Positions 45,761 to 58,419 of a stretch of 64,000 nucleotides of DNA are shown piece by piece. Every line of letters begins with the position of its first letter. Positions within the stretch are counted from its first letter, which is position 1. Both the position numbers and the translations under genes were made by a program. The stretch comes from Albifimbria verrucaria (Eukaryota > Ascomycota > Sordariomycetes > Hypocreales > Stachybotryaceae): contig JAHREC010000049.1 in the NCBI GenBank assembly GCA_020081605.1, positions 744,001 to 808,000 on the forward strand, read 5' to 3'. The notes beneath the pieces are model-generated. The model worked only from the letters and a program-made list of their open reading frames with translations, was not told the DNA's origin and did no database searches.

Positions 45761-47835
45761 TTATTCCTGGTGTTTCCTCTTCAACTCCTCGAAGTGGCTT
45801 TGCTGCTCAGAGGCCAGCTTTCCGTCCACATCGCCGATGATGGTGCATATCAGCGAGTAGTTGTTGTACAGGAAGCGCTGCGCCTTGCGCTTGTCGCTCC
45901 TGTATGACTGGCTCTGACGCGTGAGGAAGGCTTCCACCTCGGAGCGCAGCCGGCGCAGACTAACAACCACAGGCTCGTCGTCTCCAGCCTCAGTGCTCAG
46001 TGCTAAGAAGCCATGGAGCAGCTGGCCGAATTTTTGTGTTATTACGTGCGGCGCTGCAGTCATCTTCGCCTGGTCGGCGGCAGATCGGGACGATGACTTC
46101 GCAGGAGCCAGCTGACGGACCGAGTCGTAGTGTCGGTCCATGATGACCTGGAGACGAGGCCAGAGGAGCATGTTAGTTCCGTTGATGTACCCATCAACAG
46201 CGGGAACTCGTCGACGCTGAAGTTCAAAAGCAAAGTGCTGGTTGAGACGGATACAAAGAAGCAGGCCCAGCGCATCAAAGGTTTCGCTGGTCAGGGTCTT
46301 GGAAAGGGTTTGACCGAGCTCAAATGTTGGCTCAAATATATGGTTGAAGTACCTAGATATCTTCGATAATGGGAGAGCTGGTGTAAAGAAGGTTGTAAGG
46401 AAGGTGTACTCGGCAGTTGCATTATCAATCAGTGCCAAGTTGAAATTCCTGAAGGGGTCTCAAGGTAATGCGTAGCCTGGTCTTCCTCGGCGAGATATGA
46501 GGATAGGGCGGCTCGGTTCTTCATCTTTAAGATGTCGATTCGACGGCCTAGGTTGAAGGTATCGTGCGGGGGCCGGCAGGACGGGCCTTTCGGCTTGTGT
46601 CGTCAAAGCCAAGAACATCGCTCTTGTCAAGCACATGGATCTTCATCTTCCCCAATGCTTTCTCATAGCGACCGAATTGGTTGAGATAGTACCACCTCAT
46701 GGTGTTGACGTAGGCTTGAGTAATCTCGTCGGCGAGGGTGGCATGATGCTGGTGCAAAAAGGAGAACAGGCTCTTAAACCGTAGAAAGTTTTGCTGCTGG
46801 ATGACCTGCGCATTGATGTTTGGTGACCGGAGGGCCTTGATCTGAGCGACCAAGAAGTCACGAATGCGTTGAATGGCCTGTACCTGTCAGTCTCCAAGCT
46901 AAGCTCTGATGCGCAGTAGATCCTACCTTGAGTATGAGCTTCTCTAGCAACGGGCCAAGGTCTTCAAAGGCCTTGCCATCCTGCGACTCTCCAGACCTCT
47001 TCTTGTATAAAGTATTCCGCTTGTCCACCTCGCTGAGGAGTCGCGCCCATGTCTCGTCGATCGGCCCCTCTGCAATCTTGGATATAGTGTCTGGAGGAAT
47101 ACTGAGTTCCTCCACCAATGGACCCAAGGATTTCTCAACGCTCTTCCGGTTTTCAAGCCGTCGGTTCAGGGCAGTGGAGCGGGCTTGTAAAGATTCGATA
47201 TCAGCGGATACGGCGGCGAGATCGTTCCGGAAGCTTGTCAGGTTGGTTTCAACCGAGTTCAGGACGTCGTCGCAAGCCACGATGGATCGGTGTAAGTCTT
47301 CGAATTTTGTCCGCTCCTTTTCAACTATGACATTATTAGTTCAGGTATACCCGTGACCGGGTGTTCATAGCCATACACTCTTCAATTGTTTGCGGGCGGC
47401 GTGTGGTGATGGCTTTCGATTCGGTGTCGGATGACGAGGCCAGCTCCTTCAAAGACAAACCACCGAACTCGGCTTTCCAATTAATATCAGCCTCCGTTAT
47501 GGCAGAACCTGCGGTCTTGGAGTTCCCATCCTTGCCGAAAGTCGTGCTGAGCAACTTGTCCAGCAACTCGAAGGGATCGGGACCGTCGGCCGGGGCCGTG
47601 GAGGTCTGCCTCAGGGAGGAGCCATTGGGCTTGCGGGAGGCGGAAAGGAGGGAGGTAGAGGAGTCGTTGGAAACAAGGGACAGAGACGAGGCCCTCGGGA
47701 GTGACCAGGCCGTTGCGATGTCACGTAAGGGCTGAGGTTGTTACTGACGGAACGGCGCGGCGCTGGAGAGTATGGTCGGCTGGCGGGCTGCGGCGTGGAT
47801 GCGCCCGAAGACGAGGCCAGGCGATCGAGCCACAT
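45761..47835 (-). CDS. VPS52: GARP complex subunit Vps52
   Basis: Minus-strand exons are 47835-47377, 47324-46927 and 46877-45761. Missing bases within 47690-47694, at G 46568-46572 and at G 46454-46457 restore 658 aa. The N-terminal 110 residues are Ser/Pro-rich. A coiled-coil region follows (VETNLTSFRNDLAAVSADIE), with LENRKSVEKSLGPLVEEL, then the Vps52/Sac2 domain with FLRFKSLFSFLHQHH, RWYYLNQFGRYEKAL and GRRIDIL. The C-terminus (RFLYNNYSLICTIIGD) is typical. Vps52 tethers endosome-derived vesicles at the trans-Golgi network with Vps51/53/54. Introns are 52 and 49 nt. Confidence 0.93.
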
Positions 47836-49624
47836 TTCTCAGTAAGACGGTTGGTCTAGACGACCGCAAGTATCATGGCAGGGTCGGCGAGCCGTCGAGT
47901 GGCCGAGACGTCGAGATAGGGCCAAGGCTGAAGGTCCCCTTTCCGGCGTCAGACCAGACCAGATCTACTAACCCATGAGCTTTAGAGCCAGCTTGCCGCT
48001 TATCGGGGGTTGTGGCTGAGACGATGGATGGCGTGGCTGATGGAGGTGCTGTAGTACAGGTAGGTAGCTTGCGTAAGGTAGGTACCTTAGGCACTTGTAG
48101 GTTACCTTAGTACTGTAGGGACGCGCTGTAGGTAAGTAGGTACGTTACCTTGGTGGCTTCGCCCTCTACTCGTGCCAAGATGTCACGGAGATGATGGCTC
48201 AAGTCATGTGGGATAATGGCACGTCCAGCTGCTGCTGCTGGACTTGTTAAAGTGGTACAGGGAATAACCAAAAATATCTTGGCATTCTCTCGCACATGTT
48301 TGTTGGAGGAGCAGACATATACGTCAAGCTGATGAGACAGCTTGATATACTGTACCTACTACATCTGGGAACCGTGGTAATGAACATAGGATTGGTACTT
48401 TACAAGCACAGCTTCTATGGTTCAACACACCAACAAAATAAGACAAAACAAAGAGGATATGGTTATGCGCATTCTGGAATTGACCTCCCTAATGCCTCAT
48501 TTGCCATAACGTGATATGTCTGTCTGTCGCGAGCATGGGCGCATGCCACAACTGACGTTGGGTCTGGCACCTTTAGCCGTCCCCGCGTTTGGGGCTCGAC
48601 CGTCCACCACGGAATGCAACGCCAGGCCAAGCAGGTAGAAACCCACTGCTGGATGATTGGCGGATCGTGGCCGGAGCTGCCTCTGGCCACATCTATCTTG
48701 CTTGATGTATGTCCAACAGGAACACTGTGGCCAATGCAGGGCATGCGCGTGACCGTTGCTTGCTTGTCCCCGGGGCGAATCGGCAACGCTGGGCAAGGTC
48801 TGGAAACCCAACAGCTCAAGGATCTTCGAGGGAGCGGCACCACCAGAGGAGGTGGAAGACATCGAGATTGGTGTAAGTAAATATCGGGAACCCATGGGAT
48901 ACCTGCTCTGTCAATTACGCATGCTCAGTAGTCGAGATTTTCCGTTTAGACTGCCACGAAGCCTGTCGCTTGGTCTTACACCAACCCATCATTCCCACAG
49001 GGGTGGACGGGCCGTCGTTGAGGCAACTCTGTCTCGCCTTGTTGGGTTTGGTTGTGTAGGAGAATTGCTCGCATCGTGGACCCAAGTGAACGAACCATGC
49101 CTGCTTAGGCAATGGGCCTAACTAGCGGTGGTCTCCGTGCGCTAAGCTGCCAAAAAGAAGGCGAAGAGAGCGAGAGAGAGAAAAAAAACCCACTGGGACA
49201 AAGGCCTGCCTGGACAGACCGGCGAGGGCGTTCGCTGCATGTACAAGTGTGCGGTGCGTTGTCTGTAGGTAATGTGTTTGTGTGCAGGTACAATTTGCCG
49301 CAGCCAAGCCAAGGTGGGCTGGCTTGTACCCAGTCGGCCAGTCCCACCCAGAGGCAACGCCTGCGTCCACTGTCCACACCAATCACACAGGCGAGAAAGA
49401 AAAAAATTAGGACCTCGCACCCTTTTTTTTTCTGCCACCCTCCTCCATTTGTATTCTGCCTCCCTCCTCCACCGTCTTCGACCCCTTCCCTTTCTCTTCT
49501 TCTTTTTCTCCTCCCCTCTCCCATCCCACCAGCACCTTCAAAAGCCCACCGGTGCAGTCCGTCACTTTCTTCCTTTTCTTCTTCCTTCATCCGCGAAACC
49601 CGTTTTCTTGCGCAATCCATCACC
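47836..49624. other. Divergent promoter region between VPS52 and eIF5A
   Basis: No supported gene. Contains a TAGGTA repeat island (48055-48152). The last 200 bases are strongly pyrimidine-rich (CT tracts 49435-49535), a common mark of highly expressed fungal genes and fitting eIF5A. Confidence 0.6.
48055..48152. repeat. TAGGTA/TACCTTA repeat island
   Basis: About 100 bases built almost entirely of TAGGTAGG, GGTACCTTAG, GTTACCTTAG and related units; the densest copy of this intergenic repeat type in the window. Confidence 0.75.
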
Positions 49625-50543
49625 ATGGCTGACGATGTGAGTTCCTCTCCTCATCCCCTCCCGCGCATTCTACACCTGTGTTATGGCTTGGGCACAAAAA
49701 TCACCCCGCAATCCTCTGGCTTGTGCCCCACGACGGCCAACGTGAGGACACACAAATCGTCTTTGGCAGCTCAATTCCAATGCGATTCACGTCCAAAATC
49801 ATCCCTCGACCATGCGCCCAAGCCTCCAGCTCCTGCACAGCTTCATTCCCCTCGACTCCTCCCTCGCCCCAGCACGGCCAGCATTTTATACCTTTGCCCC
49901 ACTTCTGCCTCTCTCCCTCTTCGGCCGTCCAGTCACTGACAGAACGCCTCGCTCTACAGCACGATGTTACCTTCGAGTCCGCCGACGCCGGCGCGTCTCT
50001 CACCTACCCCATGCAGTGCTCTGCCCTCCGCAAGAACGGTTTCGTCGTGATCAAAGGCCGCCCCTGCAAGATTGTCGACATGTCTACCTCCAAGACCGGC
50101 AAGCACGGTCACGCCAAGGTCCACCTTGTCGCCCTTGACATCTTCACCGGCAAGAAGTACGAAGATCTTTCCCCTCCACCCACAACATGGACGTCCCCAA
50201 CGTCTCTCGTCGTGAGTACCAGCTGGTAAGTTGCCTTTGTCCCCAATTGCTTGGTCGCTGCGCCTCGACTAACCCCGCCCTAGCTCGACATCTCCGACGA
50301 CGGCTTCCTTTCTCTCATGAACGACGACGGTGACACCAAGGATGATGTCCGCATGCCCGACGGTGAGATTGGTGAGAAGATCAACAAGCTCTTCAAGGAG
50401 GATGAGAAGGACACCAGTAAGCACTCCCCTGTTGCACATCCCTCAAGACCCGCACTAACCACTTTCTCGCAGACGTCATTGTCCTTACTTCCATGGGTGA
50501 GGAGGCTGCCGTCGAGGCCAAGGAGGCTCCCAAGAGCGGTTAA
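49625..50543 (+). CDS. Translation factor eIF5A (hypusine-containing)
   Basis: Exons are 49625-49636, 49960-50225, 50284-50416 and 50473-50543. One base is missing at C 50171-50174; restored, it is 160 aa. The start exon encodes only MADD; the intron after it is 323 nt. The hypusination loop [12 protein letters not shown] is present, with the modified Lys at residue 52. The C-terminal OB fold includes [15 protein letters not shown] and ends EAPKSG. eIF5A relieves ribosome stalling and helps termination; the hypusine is added by deoxyhypusine synthase and hydroxylase. The pyrimidine-rich leader and short coding exons suit a highly expressed gene. Its homopolymer break is in a conserved stretch (DLSPSTHNM), so the gene is surely functional. 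Confidence 0.96.
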
Positions 50544-51422
50544 GCGCCTAGTTTCCACAAATAAAAACCTTGCCTATGTTCATGGCCTCAGATCGCATTC
50601 GTCCTATGGTGAAGGCGTCTTGAAAAGTTTTACGATTTGATGACTTTCATCATGTCAAATGTCACGAGCAATGGATTGGTCGCAATGCATGACGATCCCA
50701 CATGGATGGCATTGTTTCAACGAGTTACACGCCGGCAGTTGCACATGTCGGTACCGAAAGTTGTTTTCCTTTGTTGCCTACAACCCTTGCCATGGTTAGC
50801 AGGACCCCGTGTTCTTAGCTAGGAGCACCAGGGCAAAATTTATAAGCAATAGATGGAGTTGTTACGAGGCCCGAGAGCTGCAATGACTTTCCAGAGTGAC
50901 ATGAAGAAATTGTGAGGATGCATTAGTGAATGTCGAGATTTTTGCCATGTTTGGACGTCGTCCTTGGATGTGATTTATCGTCGTAATGTGAGATGGTGAC
51001 TGAAACCTATTTTCAGAAAAATCATAGTCGCATGAAAACAAGAAATGCTACGAACAGCAACTATCATTAGAAATTCGTTACTCAAGTCAATTATGGCGGT
51101 TCACACTCGTCAGGCTCGCCTAGGTTGAGAGTAGAAACACTAGGCAGAGCATGGTAACACTTCAACCTAAAAAAAGTTCATCACAGCACATTACATGTTG
51201 GCGGCCAAGGTCATGCGCCTCCACACTCGAGTCAACGTCAATGCTCGGTAAATACGGCCACGACTTGGCATATAGTTCCAGCCTGTTGGGGACTATCTAG
51301 AATCCGCTCATGCGTCGGTCCGTCATAGGTGACATGTGCTCAGCTTGGAAATCTTAGCAATCCAGCCAACTTTATATTTGCCTACCCTATTTCATGTCTC
51401 TCGCACCATCATTGCCGGGACG
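50544..51422. other. Intergenic region between eIF5A and RRN7
   Basis: No supported gene and no motif I can name. It should contain the eIF5A terminator and the RRN7 promoter. Confidence 0.6.
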
Positions 51423-53229
51423 ATGAGTGAGCCGCGAGAACTCCGTCGAATGCCCAAGGGGAACGGTGCCCTGTATGTGGTAGTCGAAAATGGTATCTTC
51501 AAAATGGTCTCAGGTTTTGTTCCAACGGTGATCAAATTGAGGTTTGTTCACTCAAGCCCCTTCACATATTCAAGCACATCTAACAAGACGCAGGGGTTCA
51601 TTCAATTTGATGCGGGCGATGAGGACGATGCGGGCAAGCTCGGCGCTGTATCGCGCCGCGAAAAGGAGCTCAGAGAGTCTGAAAAGCGACATCTCACAGG
51701 CGCTGCAGGAAAGAAGCTCTACCTCGAGGCGCTGCAGCTGATCCTTCGAAACCAACTACTATGGCTGATCAATGAGAGAAACCACAGGACAGAACTTGAA
51801 ACCGTGGTACGCGACCTTTGGGATCTCAGGATACGAGGCTCCAGTTCATTGGGGCCTGAAGAGAGCACAAGCACGGGAGATCTGGCCATGTTCAGTTCTC
51901 AACCCCAGGCAGAGGAAAATGAGCCCGCTTTACGCTCAAAAGTACGAGCACAGAGTTGGGATCCTGGGCGAGGCTCGAACTGGCCGCTTCCCAAGGTGCC
52001 GGATACGCTCGCATTGTGCTACCTTGGGTGTCTACTCCTGCACATACCAACTCGTGTCGGGGACCTCATCCGATGGGCCAACAATGGTAGCATACCATAC
52101 AAGCGAGCTGTAGGTAGGCCTCTACCCGGTAGATTTCTTGTGTGCTAACACAACAGTAGTATCACGATCTGCCGCAGGAGATGCAGGACCGAATGCCCTC
52201 CGCTTACACGAGAGCTCTCAAGCTTCCTCTCAGAACTCCTTTGGGAGATGATCTTTATAGCAATATCATGGACCTGGCATTATCATATCGTTTAAACTAC
52301 GAATTGTTGTTCCCATCAGTAGAGAATGTCTTGATTTCGATCCAGACCGCGAAGATGCTGGCTGTACCGGGTAAGGCATGTCCTGCAGTCTTTTCAAACC
52401 CAATACTAACGTGCTTGGAGTTGACACGATCATGGTTGCGCGGAAGCTCTGTGTGATGCTGGAGTGCTCCATGAGGTTTCCTCTGCATAAGAACAGAATG
52501 TTCGCGACAGACCACCCCGAGATTCTTTTAGTAGCTCTGTTGGTCGTAGCTACCAAACTAATATTCCCTTTAAAGGGACATCGTCACCTCTCGAGCTCAG
52601 GTTTACACCAACATTCGATTGGAATAAATGGAGCAAAGTTAGAAACGAGCTATCGAAGCATGCAGCTCCAGAGGCCAAGCGCCCCAGCTTTGGCAAGGTG
52701 ACTGCAGAGAACGTGGCATCGATGAACGACGATGAACTCAGCGCCTACTTTGCTCACGTCTCAAGCTTCATCGACAGAAATAGTGAGTAGCCTGTTGTTG
52801 GAACGGGATGTTATTAACAGTTGTTCAGATGATAATCCGATAACACAACTGTTTCCTCAAGAGTCAACACCGTCTTTTGAACAGCCAGCACTTGAGTCGG
52901 CCGAAGCTGGCGTCGATCGTTTACTTCCCGAGTTGCTGGGGAGGCTACCCTCCCAATCGAAAACCAGGGCCCGAGTAATGAAGAGCAAGCACCGCGTGGT
53001 AAGCTTGGCTTATACGAAGCATTTCGCGAAACAGAAGATCTTACAGACATGGCCAAAACTTTCTACAAAGTGGCAGGTCCGTAACCTTTCAAGATTTTGC
53101 CAAGACAATTAAACTAATCATGTGCTAGCCGAGGAGGCTGGTGTATCACTTGACACCCTGGTCCGCGCAGTGTATATGGTCGAGCAGCGACTTGTTGCGT
53201 GGCAGAAGAAGCAGCCAATGAATCTATGA
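51423..53229 (+). CDS. RRN7: RNA polymerase I core-factor subunit Rrn7 (TAF1B/TFIIB-like)
   Basis: Exons are 51423-51541, 51594-52109, 52160-52370, 52421-52782, 52829-53076 and 53129-53229. Missing bases at G 51458-51461, within 52566-52571 and at A 52961-52964 restore 519 aa. The N-terminal zinc ribbon reads CPVCGSRKWYLQNGLRFC, then SNGDQIEGFIQFD; the usual final ligand His is Asp here. The TFIIB-like cyclin region follows (LYLEALQLILRNQLLWLI, TVVRDLWDLR, ALCYLGCLLLHIP), then VVATKLIF. Rrn7 with Rrn6 and Rrn11 recruits Pol I to rDNA promoters. Introns carry CTAAC or TACTAAC branch sites. The family is divergent in sequence, but the order of zinc ribbon, B-reader-like region and cyclin folds is clear. 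Confidence 0.85.
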
Positions 53230-53646
53230 GAGGTGGGAGGCATTTGACAAGATAGGGTTTGTTTGAGCAAAAGACAGACCGGGAAAGCATTACTGGCATT
53301 GGAATTAAAAAAATATAAAAAGAGCTTATGCAAAAGAGTTATGCTCGGCGTGATATATCATAAATGCGCGCAACCCTACAATTCGAGCTTGTTGCATCAC
53401 CACAGTTCTGGAGCTTACATAGGTAGTATAGCCCCAAGGCTGTCCAAGTTGGCGCGATTGCCCTGATTGGGAAAGCGTGGAATGTGCAAGTGGAGAGGGC
53501 GTGAGGCGGGCTTGCTCCTACCTTTGGTGCGCCGGTCACGTGTCCATAGGGTTTTCTAAGCAAGAGCAGTTCTGCCCCACCAAACTTGCACGCAAGATTC
53601 GGTTGTTGCAAACTTCACATCGTCAGCGTCACAAAAATCAGTCAAG
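53230..53646. other. Spacer: RRN7 3' end and ubiquitin-eL40 promoter
   Basis: No gene. A CACGTG lies at 53537-53542. The last tens of bases before 53647 are the inferred 5' untranslated exon of the next gene. Confidence 0.55.
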
Positions 53647-55080
<1,434 letters not shown>

Positions 55081-56102
55081 ATGTCCGGCTCCGGGTACGA
55101 CGCCGTCGTGGACGTCGACGATGATGTAGGCCTTCCCTTGCTCTGTACAGCTGCAGCCTTGGAGCTGGCTGGCCCTCTTCAACGCAACCGCGTATCCTTC
55201 TGCACCAGGCTAACACCAACTTCTCCAGGGCGACCTCGGCCACACCGACCTCCGCGAGGATCTCGAATTCCACAACTCCAACTTCAACGACACCGGCGCC
55301 GGCGGCCGCAAGGGCCCCTCGGCGGGCGGCCTGCCCTCCCGTGACGGCGTCGTCGTCGTCAGCCGCCGGCAGCAAGCGCTTCCTGTGGACCATGTCCTTC
55401 TACGCGCAGTTCTTCGACGTCGACACCAGCGCCGTGCTGCAGCGCTGCGGCGCCGCCCTCTTCCCCGCGCCAACTTCCTCGACGTGCTCGAGGGCAACCT
55501 GGACCTGTACGGGCCCTTCTGGATCGCCACCACCGTCGTCCTGATCCTGTTCCTCGGTGGCACCATCAGCCAGTGGATCTCGAACACGAGCGGCGCGGCC
55601 TTTGTCTATGATTTCCGGCTGTTGAGCGGTAAGTCCTCGAGCTCCCCACGGTGTCTACGGCCCCGTCTTCTAACATGAACCCCCAGGTGCTGCCGGCCTC
55701 ATCTACGGCTACACCCTCTTCATCCCCATGGTGCTGTTCGTCGTCCTGCGTTACTTTGGCAGCGACTCGGCCAACCTGCTCGAGTGCTGGGCCCTGTACG
55801 GCTACTCCAACCTGATCTGGATCCCCGTCGCCTGCATCTCGTGGTCCCCAATCAACATCCTCAACTGGGCCTTTGTCGGCATCGGCTTCGGCCTCTCCGT
55901 CGCCTTCCTGCTGCGCAACCTCTACCCTGTTCTCAGCGCCACCGACCGCCAGGCCAGCAAGGGTCTGCTCATCGTCATCGTCGCCCTGCACGCCGGCCTG
56001 GCCCTGGCCATCAAGATCCTCTTCTTCGCCCATGCCAGCCCCGTCGCCAAGAAGCCCGCCGAGGGCGACGACGCGAAGCCCTCGATGATGATGATGTTCT
56101 AA
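55081..56102 (+). CDS. YIP1-family Golgi membrane protein, YIPF1/2-Yip5 type
   Basis: Exons are 55081-55125, 55229-55628 and 55687-56102. Two bases are missing within 55333-55347 and one at C 55463-55466; restored, it is 287 aa. The N-terminus contains GDLGHTDLREDLEFHNSNFN, a motif of the family. It is followed by SKRFLWTMSFYAQFFDVDT and five membrane segments from YGPFWIATTVVLILFLGG to GLLIVIVALHAGLALAIKI. A short charged tail ends MMMMF. YIPF1/2-type proteins lie in the medial/trans-Golgi and interact with Ypt GTPases. The Yip5 placement is by the FYAQFFDVDT-LRRC-like segment; the two-base gap near 55340 is inferred from the frames on either side. Confidence 0.86.
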
Positions 56103-56437
56103 CGTGGGGTGAGCAACCGGTGATGCCTCCCAAGTTCTTTTTCCATATCGTGCGTTGGCACTCGCAGAGATGTACTACCTCATGTCCTTAGAGAATGGCC
56201 TTGGCAAAAGGGAATACGGCCAGGGGGAAGTAGCGATTATCAGTTGTGTACATTATTAGTATTTGGTTTTTTGCAGGGCTATGGGCCATGATCTCTTGTT
56301 GGACTTGATGTCCAGACTTCCTCAACATAGACCAATGATGCTTGAAACAGCTACCCCGGCGTTTTGTGAATATGCACTACCCATGAACTTTTAGCCATGC
56401 TACCCAGCACCAGCCTTGCGGTTCAGCCACGGCCGCT
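56103..56437. other. Convergent spacer between the YIP1-family and rhodanese genes
   Basis: Tail-to-tail 3' regions; no gene is seen. Confidence 0.6.
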
Positions 56438-57461
56438 TCAAGACTGTCCCTTCGACGGCTTGCGCTTCGCCGATTTATGCTCCACCTCGTCGAACAAAGA
56501 CCCGTTTTCACCCAAGCCCTTCTGCTTCACTGTTTTCAGCGTCTTCTCAAACCGCCTCTCCGCCGCGGCCAGCGCCTTGTCCTCCTCGCTCTTGGCCGAC
56601 CCAGCCTGCTTCGCCTTGCGGTGCAGCGCAGCCCTGTCCACGCCAGCCTTATCCTGCTCCTCGGAGGGCGCGTCGCGCCAGGGGAACTCGTGGAGTCGGG
56701 CTGCTCGGGGATGGGCTCGTAGTGGGTGGTGTCGCGGAGACGGGACCCTGGCGCGCGGCCCAGTCGTTCCAGCTGCCCTTGTAGACGCCGACGTTGCGGA
56801 AGCCGGCGTGGACGGCCAGCCCGGCGGCGGAGCGCGCGCGCACGCCCGCCTTGCAGTACATGACGACGGGGACGTCCGGGGCGGCCGCTTGTAGCCCAGC
56901 ATCAGCTCGAACTCCTCCGGGTGAATGTGGAAGCTCTGCACGCCGCTGGTGATGGGGATGTTGATGGCGCCGGGGATCCAGCCGGTTTGCTGGAGCTCGG
57001 AGGGCTCGCGGACGTCTGCGGGCAGTTAGCATAGGTTTTGTGGCAGTAGCAGCAGCCCCGGGTCGTTCTATGGCAAGACGACCAGGTGGAATTGCTAGAT
57101 GTGTAGACGTAGGTAGCTTCCCCAACATACCTATAAAGACAACCCGCTCGTTCTGCGGCCGATTCGGATCCTCACTCTTCTTCAGCTCTTCCATAATATC
57201 CGAAAATTCCCAATCCTTGACCTCCGATAGCGGGCCATGCCTGCTCTCATCGTCTTCATCGTAGGGCTTTGAATACCACCGCTTCGCACCAGCCTGTCTT
57301 CCCAGCGCAGTGATCGCCGCAGTCGGAAGACGGGCCAGTATCGAGGGCGCTGCGTGCAACGTAGAAGCGACGGCCAGACGACCCGATGCACAGCGCGCGG
57401 GACGGACTGACGCACGCAGAAGCGAACCGCTGAGGACGGCGCGACGAGGAACAGCGGCCAT
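56438..57461 (-). CDS. Mitochondrial rhodanese-domain sulfurtransferase
   Basis: Minus-strand exons are 57461-57131 and 57015-56438. Missing bases at G 56878-56881, C 56746-56748 and G 56698-56700 restore 303 aa. The N-terminal 60 residues are rich in Arg, Ala and Ser with no acids, as in a mitochondrial presequence. The single rhodanese domain (about 105-215) shows RVVFIDVREPSELQQTGWIPGAINIPI. Its active loop is MYCKAGVRARSAAGLA with the catalytic Cys near residue 166, followed by NVGVYKGSWNDWA. The Lys/Glu-rich C-terminal 85 residues are an uncommon extension. It presumably transfers sulfane sulfur to thiol acceptors or cyanide in mitochondria. The exact substrate is unknown. Confidence 0.83.
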
Positions 57462-58419
57462 GGTGTGCGGTTTGTCGAGGGGATGAAAGGTGGAAGACAG
57501 CCGAGGTTAGATTGCAACCCAGAGCAAGACGGTGCCTTTCCGGCGTTCGATTCGCTTCGTATGATTCCTACTCAGGTGTAGCAAAAAAGATATTATCTTC
57601 AATCCACACGCCGTATGAGATCGAAAGCTATCCAGTCGGAAGAGTTGCTGTCGAGGAATGGATGGCGCAATTGAAGATGGCAATTGGACCCGATACGGAG
57701 CTCCAATTGACGATAAGGAAACTTGCCCATTTAGTCATCACCGTGCTAAGCTCTGGCTACCTTACCTTACCTTACCTTAGTTACCCATTCCTTTGCCTTG
57801 CCTTGTATGGAGATCCTGTGCAAAGGACGACGCCACGCTACTTTTCAGCTCGTGTGCCTTGTATTGGTTCGGTGGCTAAGGGGCAACGTCATGTCAGCAG
57901 TGCTTCCCTCCTTTCTTCATCTTCTACAATATCTTCTTACGCATTTCGATTTGTCGTCTTTTCATCCTTGAGGCAGCGGTAGACTCTTTACTACAGGATG
58001 CCAGGTCGCACAGTCATATAATCATCTTCACATCAAAGGAGCTCTTCTGTTATTCATATTTGATTGATTGCCCATCTCTAGCGCGAAACATGTCCAGCGG
58101 ACGAATATACAAATGGCCGAGGTAGGTAAGGATTATGTATCCATACAGGTAGAAGTTCTTAGTTATTACAAAGTCTTATTTTCTTCATCATAGCCTCTCA
58201 GTCTGATGCGGCCGGGCCGTTGCCGGTCACCACGCCTGCTCCCGTCATTGCGCCAATCTGCCGGGCTGGATTCAGACTTTGGCCACCTCGAGCGAGGTTG
58301 GTTGGTCACCGGCTCGAACTTGGCATGATTGGCTCGAGCTGAGAGGCTTGCGGGCGCGTCCCACGACTGGGGCTGCTCGTCTCTATGTTGTGTCTATGCT
58401 TCTACGCAAAGCCAACAAT
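57462..58419. other. Intergenic region with CTTAC repeats
   Basis: No supported gene. Promoter of the rhodanese gene and 3' end of ERG5, with short repeats at 57758-57785 (ACCTT units) and GGTAGGTAAG at 58121-58130. Confidence 0.6.
57758..57785. repeat. ACCTT pentanucleotide repeat
   Basis: Four to five tandem TACCT/ACCTT units, a five-base variant of the ACCT islands elsewhere in the window. Confidence 0.7.

Noticed and set aside
55333..55480. A second, separate small gene in another frame of the YIP1-family locus
   Set aside because: The frames join into one continuous YIP1 protein when the C-run losses are restored.
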